Below are positions 57,813 through 64,000 of a DNA stretch of 64,000 bases, piece by piece. Below the pieces are notes generated by a model. The model searched no databases. It was given only the letters and a program-made list of their open reading frames with translations, and was not told the origin of the DNA. Every line of letters begins with the position of its first letter. Within the stretch, counting starts at the first letter, position 1. Both the position numbers and the translations under genes were made by a program. Origin of the DNA: Bacillus sp. NP157 (GTDB lineage Bacteria > Pseudomonadota > Gammaproteobacteria > Xanthomonadales > Rhodanobacteraceae); contig CP076546.1 of NCBI GenBank assembly GCA_018889975.1, positions 2,356,001-2,420,000 of the forward strand, in the 5' to 3' direction.

Positions 57813-57988
57813 GGAGCTTGATAGGCCGGGGCTATCGCGACGATCCGAACAATCGAATTCCCCATGGGCGGGGGCGTCCCTATAGTTCGCCCATCACGGC
57901 GCTCATCGACTCTCCATCATGTGGCCGTGATGCCCTCCTGCCCCGCCCCTGAATTCAGCAGCCAGGCGTGCGGGGTGGAGGGCGCTCC

Positions 57989-58831
57989 TCAGTAGCCCTT
58001 GTTGTCGGGCACGCCGCCCAGGCCGTACTGGCGCGCTTCGATCAGCGTACGCATCAGCACGATGAACAGGTCGGCGCTGAACAGCGAGAGGTAATGCACG
58101 CCCCACAGCGTATTGCCCTGGCTATCGAGCAGGCGCAGCGAACCGGTCGTGGTGCCTTCGTCCACCGAGGCGATATCGCCGATCGGGATCAGCCGGTCCG
58201 CAAACTCGACCCCGAGCGGGCTCAGCATGAAGGGCGTCGCTTCGGTGACCGGTGCGGCGTTGCCCGCGCGTCGCGCCAGCCGCGCCTCGTCCGATACGGT
58301 GTGGAACACAATGCCCTCGCCTGCTTCCAGTGCGCGCAGGGTGAGCGGGCCACGCTCGCGCAGTTGCCCTTCGATGATCGCGCCGCGCAGGCGGAACGCA
58401 TCGCCGACGTTGTCCATGATCTCGACCCACGGCGTGCTCGCGTCGCGACGGAACGCCAGGCCGTTGACCAGGCCGCCGTGGCTGCCGTGCCGATACAGGA
58501 ACAGGTCGCCCATGGCGGCAAACGGGACGAACACGTCTTCGCGGCTCCCCGCGTGGTGGATCACCACCCCACGGTCGTGCAGGGACAGCACGGTCTTCGG
58601 ACCCATGGCCTTCCACGCCACGCCCACCGCGACGCCGGCGATGCACAGGCAGGCGCCCGTCGCGACGATCATGGGGTGGTGGTCGAAGGTCCCGTTCGCC
58701 AGCAGGAGCAGTGGCAAGGCGACGCCGAGCAGGAACAATGCCGCCGCGATGGCGAGGACGAAACCGTGTCGCCGCGTCCGGCCATGCCGACTGACCAGCC
58801 GGCCAGGTGCGATGCGAGGTGTAGCTGCCAT
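57989..58831 (-). CDS. Membrane protein of unknown function
   Basis: 280 residues with two N-terminal membrane helices (HGFVLAIAAALFLLGVALPLLLL and MIVATGACLCIAGVAVGVAW), then a soluble domain of about 200 residues that looks beta-rich (VVIHHAGSREDVFVPFAAMGDLFLYRHG), similar in pattern to PH-like bacterial domains. G/C-ending codons match the host chromosome. No close family recognised. Confidence 0.65.
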   Translation of the reverse strand: MAATPRIAPGRLVSRHGRTRRHGFVLAIAAALFLLGVALPLLLLANGTFDHHPMIVATGACLCIAGVAVGVAWKAMGPKTVLSLHDRGVVIHHAGSREDVFVPFAAMGDLFLYRHGSHGGLVNGLAFRRDASTPWVEIMDNVGDAFRLRGAIIEGQLRERGPLTLRALEAGEGIVFHTVSDEARLARRAGNAAPVTEATPFMLSPLGVEFADRLIPIGDIASVDEGTTTGSLRLLDSQGNTLWGVHYLSLFSADLFIVLMRTLIEARQYGLGGVPDNKGY

Positions 58832-58932
58832 GGGATCCCTCCCCCGGCAGGGGACGATACCGGGCCGGTCGAGGCTACAAAATCTGGCGCCGGATGGAAA
58901 CCGACCCGTGGCGGGCGGTGGCCGGCGCGGCG

Positions 58933-59331
58933 CTAGAGCGACTTCTTGAGATCCTGGATGAGCCGCCGGTCACGCTTGCCGGGGCGTGCGTCGGGGCGTA
59001 GCAACGCGCCACCGGTCAGCCGCCGGTCCTCGCGCACGCGCGCACGCTCGGCGATGCTTTCGTCGGTTTCGCGATAGAGCTTCTGCGCCTCGGGGGCGGG
59101 CCCGCGTTTCTGCGCGAGCCCCTCCACCGTGCACGCAAGTCGTTCCTCGCCACGGGTGATCCGCAGCTGGTCGCCCACGCTTACCGTTTTGGCCGGCTTG
59201 CAGGTGGCGCCGTTGAGCTCCACCTTGCCGCCGTCGATCGCCTGCTTGGCCAGGCTGCGGGTCTTGAAGAAGCGCGCGGCCCAAAGCCACACGTCGGCGC
59301 GTACGCCGGCAGTCGTCGTTGCGTCGGTCAT
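58933..59331 (-). CDS. hslR: Ribosome-associated heat-shock protein Hsp15, S4 RNA-binding domain
   Basis: 132 residues from the ATG at 59331. The S4 domain at about 10-65 reads RADVWLWAARFFKTRSLAKQAIDGGKVELNG, followed by KPAKTVSVGDQLRI. The C-terminus is Arg-rich (RPGKRDRRLIQDLKKSL). Family role: binds the 50S subunit carrying a nascent chain and helps recycling after heat shock. Length is normal. Confidence 0.88.
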   Translation of the reverse strand: MTDATTTAGVRADVWLWAARFFKTRSLAKQAIDGGKVELNGATCKPAKTVSVGDQLRITRGEERLACTVEGLAQKRGPAPEAQKLYRETDESIAERARVREDRRLTGGALLRPDARPGKRDRRLIQDLKKSL

Positions 59332-59371
59332 ACCGCGAAGTGTGTGGCCGCCTCGCCGTGAATCCAAGCGG

Positions 59372-60301
59372 TCAGGCGGGCAGGAACAGGTTGCCCAGCG
59401 GGATGGTCGCCAGCGAGAGCAGGATGCCCGCCCCGAGCACGGTGTTGGCCAGGCGCGGCTCCAGGCCGTGCTGGTCGGCCAGGATCGCGGCGGAAATCAT
59501 CGGGGCCATCGCCGCCTGCAGCACGCCGACGGTGAGGATCACGCCACCGACGCCTGCCGCCAGGCCCACGCCCAGCGCGAGCAAGGGCGCCAGCACCAGC
59601 TTCCAGCCCAGGCCCGCGGCCAGCGCACCGACCTGGTCGCGTTGCAGGTGCAGCTTGAACTGCAGCCCGACCGAGAACAGGGCGAGCGGTGTCAGCGTCG
59701 CGCCGATCTGCATCAGCAGCTTGTCGATGGCGGCCGGCCAGCCACCCAGGACGCCTACGACCACGCCGAGCACGAGGCACAGGAACGGTGGAAAGGTCAG
59801 CACCCGCCGTGCGATCAGCGCGCCACTCGCGCCCTTGCCCGAGTACAGCGAGGCGACGATGATGCCGCCCGCGGCCAGCAACGGGAAACAACCCAGCTGG
59901 TCGGCGATGACGGCGACGGACAGGCCCGGCTTGCCGTGCAGCGCCTCCATCATCGGGTAGCCCATGAACGAGGTGTTGCCCAGGCCGCAGACCAGGCTGA
60001 GGCAGCCGATCCGCTGCGGCGACCAGTGGAAGATCCGCCCCAGCGTGGCGAACAGCGCCCATGCGCCGAAGAAGGTGATCCACATCGCCGCCACCGGGAA
60101 CCACAGGTGCGCGTCGACGGTGACGTGCGGCACGAGGGCCAGGACCAGCGCCGGCAGTGCGATGTTCAGCACCCACCAGTTGATGCCCGGGACGATGCCT
60201 TCGGGCAGGTTGGCATACCGCCGGCAGAGGATGCCGAGGGCGAGGCAGACGAAGAGGATGAGCAACGCGGACATGGCGCAGACGATACCCGAATGCGCCA
60301 T
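59372..60301 (-). CDS. AEC-family (auxin efflux carrier-like) transporter
   Basis: 309 residues with about ten hydrophobic segments in two five-helix halves, the AEC fold. Clear segments include LLILFVCLALGILCRRY at the start, PPFLCLVLGVVVGVLGGWPAAIDKL mid-way and the GNTSFMGYPMMEALHG motif near 95. Family members export or move organic acids and similar compounds; the substrate is not predictable. Chromosomal codon use. Confidence 0.85.
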   Translation of the reverse strand: MAHSGIVCAMSALLILFVCLALGILCRRYANLPEGIVPGINWWVLNIALPALVLALVPHVTVDAHLWFPVAAMWITFFGAWALFATLGRIFHWSPQRIGCLSLVCGLGNTSFMGYPMMEALHGKPGLSVAVIADQLGCFPLLAAGGIIVASLYSGKGASGALIARRVLTFPPFLCLVLGVVVGVLGGWPAAIDKLLMQIGATLTPLALFSVGLQFKLHLQRDQVGALAAGLGWKLVLAPLLALGVGLAAGVGGVILTVGVLQAAMAPMISAAILADQHGLEPRLANTVLGAGILLSLATIPLGNLFLPA

Positions 60302-60319
60302 GCCGCTGTCGTCGCGGGC

Positions 60320-62185
60320 TTAGCCCAGGAGCACGCGATTCATGCGCTGCACGAAGGCGGCGGGATCGGCCAGCTGTGCGCCGGCGGTGATCTCGGCCTG
60401 CTCGAGCAGCAGGTTGGCGAGGTCGCTCGCGCGGCTGTCGTCGGCTTCGCTGGCCAGGCGCTTGACCAGCGGATGCTCGGGGTTGAGTTCGAGCGCGGCC
60501 TTCGACTCGGGTACGTCCTGGCCAGCCTCGCGCAGCAGGCGTGCGAGGTGCGGGGCCAGGTCGTGATCGGCCAGGGCCAGGCACGAGGGCGAATCGGTGA
60601 GGCGTGCGGACACGCGCACGTCGCCGACCTTATCGCCGAGCAGTCCCTTGGTCCGCTCGATCAACGGGGCCGCCGCCGTGTTCGCGGCGTCCTGCTTCGC
60701 CTTGTCGGCTTCGTCCAGCGGGAAGTCACCCTTTGCGACGTTGCGCAGGCGCTTGCCGGCGTACTCCGTGAGGTAACCCAGCATCCACTCGTCGATGCGA
60801 TCGGACATCAACAGCACTTCGATGTCCTTCGCCTTCAACGCTTCGATCTGCGGGCTGCCGGCCGCCGCCGCGTAGCTGTCGGCGGTGACGTACCACACCG
60901 TGTCCTGGCCGACGGCCATGCGGCCGATGTAGTCGTCGAGCGAGACGGTCTTCGCCGCGCCGTCGCCCCTGGTCGACGCGAAACGCAGCAGTCTGGCGAT
61001 GCGTTCGCGGTTCGAGGCGTCTTCGACGATGCCTTCCTTCAGCGTGTTGCCGAAGCCGGCAAGGAAGGTCGCGAACTTCTCCGGCTCGTCGCGCGAGATC
61101 TTCTCGAGCAGGTCGAGCACGCGCTTCGTGCAGGCCGCCTTGATCTTCTCCAACTGGCGGTTCTGCTGCAGGATCTCGCGGCTGACGTTCAACGGCAGGT
61201 CATCCGCATCGACCACGCCGCGCACGAAACGCAGGTAGTTCGGCAGCAACTCTTCCGCGGCGTCCATGATGAAGACGCGCTTGATGTACAGCTTCAGGCC
61301 CTTGCGCTCGTCGCGGTTGCCCATCATCAGGTCGAACGGCGGCTGCTCCGGCACGTAGAGCAACGTGGTGAAGCTCTGGCTGCCCTCGACGCGGTTATGC
61401 GTCCATGCGAGCGGATCGTTGAAATCGTGGCCGAGCGCCTTGTAGAAGTTGATGTACTCCTCGTCGGTGATCTCGCTCTTGGGCCGCGCCCACAGCGCCG
61501 AGGCCGAGTTCACCGTGGTCCACTCGGTCGGATCCGGCTTGCCATCCTTCTCGGCCGGCATGCGGATCGGGAACGCCACGTGGTCGGAGTACTTGGTGAC
61601 CAGCGAGCGCAGCTGCCAGGCGTTGAGGAATTCGTCCTCGCCGTCCTTTAGATGCAGCACGACCGTGGTGCCGCGCTCGGAGACGTTGGTCTCTTCCAGG
61701 GTGTACTCGCCCTTGCCATCGCTTTCCCAGCGCACGCCGGTTTCGGTCGGTTCACCGGCACGGCGGGTGATCACCGTGACCTTGTCGGCGACGACGAAGG
61801 CGGAGTAGAAGCCGACGCCGAACTGGCCGATCAGGCGCGAGTCGGCCTTCTGTTCGCCCGACAGCGCTTCGAGGTAGCGGCGGGTGCCCGAGCTGGCGAT
61901 CGTGCCGATGTTGGCGACAACGTCTTCGCGGCTCATGCCGATGCCGTTGTCGCGCACGCTGATGGTGCGGGCCTCCGGATCCCAGGTCACCTGGATGCGC
62001 AGCTCGCTGTCTTCGGTGACGAGGCCGGGGTTGGCGATCGCTTCGAAACGAAGCTTGTCGCAAGCATCCGAAGCGTTGGAGATGAGCTCGCGGAGGAAGA
62101 TTTCCTTGTGCGAGTAGAGCGAATGCGTGACCAGGTGGAGCACCTGGGCCACTTCGGCTTCGAATTTGCGGGTTTCCTGGCTCAC
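60320..62185 (-). CDS. htpG: Hsp90-family chaperone HtpG
   Basis: 621 residues from the GTG at 62185 (AGAAGGAACTGCACC before it); longer upstream frames are not conserved. The GHKL ATPase N-terminus has FLRELISNASDACDKLRF, IRDNGIGM-like VRDNGIGMSREDV, GQFGVGFYSAFVVADKV and TVVLHLKD. The middle domain carries LYIKRVFIMDAAEELLPNYLRFVRGVVDADDLPLNVSREILQQ. The C-terminal dimerisation domain is complete. Role: ATP-dependent chaperone of stress-labile proteins. Confidence 0.96.
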   Translation of the reverse strand: MSQETRKFEAEVAQVLHLVTHSLYSHKEIFLRELISNASDACDKLRFEAIANPGLVTEDSELRIQVTWDPEARTISVRDNGIGMSREDVVANIGTIASSGTRRYLEALSGEQKADSRLIGQFGVGFYSAFVVADKVTVITRRAGEPTETGVRWESDGKGEYTLEETNVSERGTTVVLHLKDGEDEFLNAWQLRSLVTKYSDHVAFPIRMPAEKDGKPDPTEWTTVNSASALWARPKSEITDEEYINFYKALGHDFNDPLAWTHNRVEGSQSFTTLLYVPEQPPFDLMMGNRDERKGLKLYIKRVFIMDAAEELLPNYLRFVRGVVDADDLPLNVSREILQQNRQLEKIKAACTKRVLDLLEKISRDEPEKFATFLAGFGNTLKEGIVEDASNRERIARLLRFASTRGDGAAKTVSLDDYIGRMAVGQDTVWYVTADSYAAAAGSPQIEALKAKDIEVLLMSDRIDEWMLGYLTEYAGKRLRNVAKGDFPLDEADKAKQDAANTAAAPLIERTKGLLGDKVGDVRVSARLTDSPSCLALADHDLAPHLARLLREAGQDVPESKAALELNPEHPLVKRLASEADDSRASDLANLLLEQAEITAGAQLADPAAFVQRMNRVLLG

Positions 62186-62430
62186 GGTGCAGTTCCTTCT
62201 CGGTAGGTCAGACCCGGAATTATGGGCCCGCGCGCGAGAAATTAAACCCCGTGTCCGCACGCCCGGTCGCGGACAGCACCCTGTCCGCGGACACGATCAC
62301 CGCCGGCGGACCGCACCCGGGAAACCGCTCAACGGCGCCATTCCTGGCGGCTCCACGCCGTTGGCACGGCCGATGCAACCTCTCAAGCGAAGGGCCTCAC
62401 GGCCCACCCGCCAAACCAAGGAGCACCGCC

Positions 62431-62562
62431 ATGAAAGTCGAAACCATCCTGCTGAAGACCCTGTTCGCCGCCGTCGTGTTCACCTGCGTGCTGACCATGG
62501 GCGCGTTCGTCACCACCAGTGCGCCGCAGCTGCCCAGCACGGCGATCGCCGCAGCGCGTTGA
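62431..62562 (+). CDS. Small hydrophobic secreted or membrane peptide
   Basis: 43 residues with AAGGAG 9 nt before the ATG. One hydrophobic stretch (LLKTLFAAVVFTCVLTMGAFV), then SAPQLPSTAIAAAR. It could be a cleaved secretion signal with a short mature peptide or a single-pass membrane peptide. It sits alone between htpG and htpX. Unknown function. Confidence 0.55.
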   Translation: MKVETILLKTLFAAVVFTCVLTMGAFVTTSAPQLPSTAIAAAR

Positions 62563-62582
62563 TCGGGTGACGCCGCAGCACT

Positions 62583-62631
62583 TGTAGGAGCGCGCCTGCG
62601 CGCGAACCTAACCCATGGCGGCGAAGCCGCC
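62583..62631. repeat. REP-like hairpin repeat and GC-rich hairpin downstream of htpX
   Basis: TGTAGGAGCGCGCCTGCGCG begins a REP-type element (62583-62606) with a GCGCGC / GCGCGC stem around CT, followed by a second hairpin, GGCGGC / GCCGCC around GAA (62617-62631). GTAGGAGCG...-type REPs are common in Xanthomonadales and Pseudomonas genomes. It lies between convergent genes and may also end transcription. Confidence 0.7.
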
Positions 62632-62634
62632 TCG

Positions 62635-63525
62635 TCAGCGCCCAGCCTGGAGGGCGGCGATGCGCTCTTCGATGGGCGGGTGGCTCATGAACAGGCGCTT
62701 CATGCCCGTCGCCAGGTGACCCGCGATACCGAAGGCCTGGATCGTCTGCGGCAGCGACGTTTCGCCATGGTTCGCCGACAGGCGCTGCAACGCCGAAATC
62801 ATCGATGCGCGGCCCGCCAGGTTGGCACCCGCCGCGTCAGCACGGAACTCGCGCCAGCGCGAGAACCACATCACGATCATCGAGGCGAACAGGCCGAACA
62901 CGATCTGCAGCACCATCACCGTCACGAAGTAACCGATGCCACCCTCGCCTTCGCGCTCGCGGCCACCGCTCATCCAGCTATCGATCAGGCGACCCACCAC
63001 GCGCGCCAGCACGATCACCAGCGTATTCAACACACCCTGGATCAGGGTCAGCGTCACCATGTCGCCGTTCGCGACATGGCCGATCTCATGGCCCAGCACG
63101 GCCGAAACCTGCTCGCGATCCATCTGCTGGAGCAGCCCGGTGCTCACCGCCACCAGGGCGTTGTTGCGCGACATGCCGGTGGCGAACGCGTTCATTTCCG
63201 GCGCGTCGTAAACCGCAACCTCCGGCATGCCGATGCCGGCCTTTTCCGCATGGCGACGGACCGTCTCCAGCAGCCAGCGCTCGGATTCGTTGCGCGGCTC
63301 GGTGATGACCTTCGCGCCCGTGCTCATCTTCGCCATCCACTTGGAGATGGCCAGCGACACAAAGGCGCCGCCCATGCCGAACACGGAGGCGAATGCGATC
63401 AGGCCGCCCAGGCCCATGCCGCGCTGGGATGCCCATTGGTCGATGCCGAGCAAGCGGCAGACGATGGTCAGCAGCGCGATGACCGCGAGGTTGGTGACGA
63501 CGAACAAGGCAATGCGTTTGAACAT
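62635..63525 (-). CDS. htpX: Membrane-bound zinc metalloprotease HtpX
   Basis: 296 residues from the ATG at 63525. Two N-terminal membrane helices (IALFVVTNLAVIALLTIVCRLL and GLGGLIAFASVFGMGGAFVSLAI), then the catalytic HEIGH motif in VLGHEIGHVANGDM, two more membrane helices, and the downstream EFRADAAGANLAG glutamate that completes the zinc site. Role: quality-control cleavage of misfolded inner-membrane proteins. Complete and of normal length. Confidence 0.95.
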   Translation of the reverse strand: MFKRIALFVVTNLAVIALLTIVCRLLGIDQWASQRGMGLGGLIAFASVFGMGGAFVSLAISKWMAKMSTGAKVITEPRNESERWLLETVRRHAEKAGIGMPEVAVYDAPEMNAFATGMSRNNALVAVSTGLLQQMDREQVSAVLGHEIGHVANGDMVTLTLIQGVLNTLVIVLARVVGRLIDSWMSGGREREGEGGIGYFVTVMVLQIVFGLFASMIVMWFSRWREFRADAAGANLAGRASMISALQRLSANHGETSLPQTIQAFGIAGHLATGMKRLFMSHPPIEERIAALQAGR

Positions 63526-63719
63526 GGTGTCTCTCTCAAAGGACGGCTGGCGATGGCGCCGCCTGGGACAAGTTTTCGGGGCGAACGCTGAACGATTCAA
63601 TCCCCAAACCCGCCGGGGCCCGCCCTGCGCGGGCGCCACGGCATGGCAATCGCCTACACTGTGGCGCTCTGTTCATCCACGCCGTGAGAAACCTCTCAAC
63701 CCGTGCCTGCCGACACCGC

Positions 63720-64000
63720 ATGAGCTACCGCGGACGCTTCGCTCCCTCGCCGACCGGCGACCTGCACTTCGGCTCCCTCGTGGCCGCCGTCGGCAGCTGG
63801 CTGGTCGCTCGCCAGCACGGCGGCCGATGGCTGCTGCGGGTAGAAGACATCGACCCCCTGCGCGAGGTTCCCGGATCGGCCGGGGGCATCCTCGCCGCGC
63901 TGGACGCCTTCGGCCTGGCGGCGGACGAGCCCGTGCTGTTCCAGTCCACGCGCAACGATGCCTACCAGGCCGCTTTCGATGCGCTCCGCGCCGATGGGCA
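63720..64000 (+). CDS. gluQ: Glutamyl-Q tRNA(Asp) synthetase, 5' part
   Basis: The first 93 codons, running off the window end. GRFAPSPTGDLHFGSLVAAVG is the HIGH-type signature of glutamyl-tRNA-synthetase-like enzymes without an anticodon domain, followed by GGRWLLRVEDIDPLREVPGSA. Family role: transfers glutamate to queuosine in tRNA-Asp. GltX itself normally has a longer N-terminus and different spacing, so GluQ is the better call. Confidence 0.85.
   Translation, partial: MSYRGRFAPSPTGDLHFGSLVAAVGSWLVARQHGGRWLLRVEDIDPLREVPGSAGGILAALDAFGLAADEPVLFQSTRNDAYQAAFDALRADG

Noticed and set aside
59129-61651. Very long rightward frame across hslR, the AEC transporter and htpG
   Set aside because: It lies antisense to three recognisable genes and is His/Arg/Gln-rich low-complexity sequence, typical of a shadow frame in GC-rich DNA.

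Overview
The window is high-GC proteobacterial DNA with two parts. From about 55.2 kb to the right end lies ordinary chromosome: mutS, an unidentified membrane protein, hslR, an AEC-family transporter, htpG, htpX and the start of gluQ. This gene content, together with a REP-like hairpin near 62.6 kb, suggests a gammaproteobacterium of the Xanthomonadales, probably Rhodanobacteraceae (Luteibacter/Dyella-like). That assignment is an inference. Everything left of about 55.2 kb looks like one large mobile element, or a composite of several, whose left end lies outside the window.

Layout of the element: 0-5 kb, a type I restriction-modification system (hsdM tail, hsdS, hsdR); 5.4-9.7 kb, a large SIR2-domain protein and an XRE regulator with a palindromic operator; 9.8-14.5 kb, a small operon of secreted or membrane proteins and a YadA-like trimeric adhesin; 14.8-21.7 kb, a TIR/deoxyribosyltransferase-like protein, a MobF relaxase, a TrwB/TraD-like coupling protein, an ankyrin protein and a type IV prepilin-like protein; 22-25.9 kb, a HEPN protein, an L,D-transpeptidase and a PD-(D/E)XK protein; 26-31.8 kb, a long leftward operon with a second coupling-type ATPase, membrane proteins, a glycine-zipper lipoprotein and a ribbon-helix-helix (RHH) protein; 32-45 kb, maintenance and accessory genes (ParA, four-HTH protein, ankyrin proteins, an orphan SCPU-type pilin, a TIR protein, a HEPN/zinc-ribbon protein) ending in an iteron origin with a TrfA-like initiator; 45-55 kb, DNA methylases (one broken), an SMC-like ATPase, nuclease-like proteins and a tyrosine integrase next to mutS. 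No VirB4-type ATPase or other mating-pair-formation core gene is visible in the window.

The most striking result is regulatory. Two dispersed promoter families divide the element into two sets of operons. Family 1 has the form TTGCGC-N9-TTCCGATCAA, occurs seven times and always ends 28-36 nt before a start codon. It precedes the adhesin, the relaxase, both prepilin-like genes, the second coupling-ATPase operon, the RHH gene and an RHH/HNH pair. Family 2 has a CTGCAG box, a -35 of TTGACA or TTGCGC, exactly 16 nt, a -10 of TAACGT type, and a conserved leader (GAAGCAwAAnnCACCCCA). It occurs six times, always leftward, before small maintenance/accessory operons (L,D-transpeptidase, ankyrin/ParA, SCPU pilin, HTH-array, RHH-like). 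This looks like a two-regulon architecture for transfer/surface genes versus maintenance/accessory genes.

The integrase-proximal end carries four copies of a TATGGACACA-like repeat. The first 22 or so codons of mutS use much more A/T than the rest of the gene, so the element may have recombined into the 5' end of mutS and now supplies its start and promoter. An integrated element with its own iteron replicon, ParA, MobF relaxase and integrase would be an integrative, plasmid-like conjugative or mobilizable element loaded with candidate anti-phage cargo.
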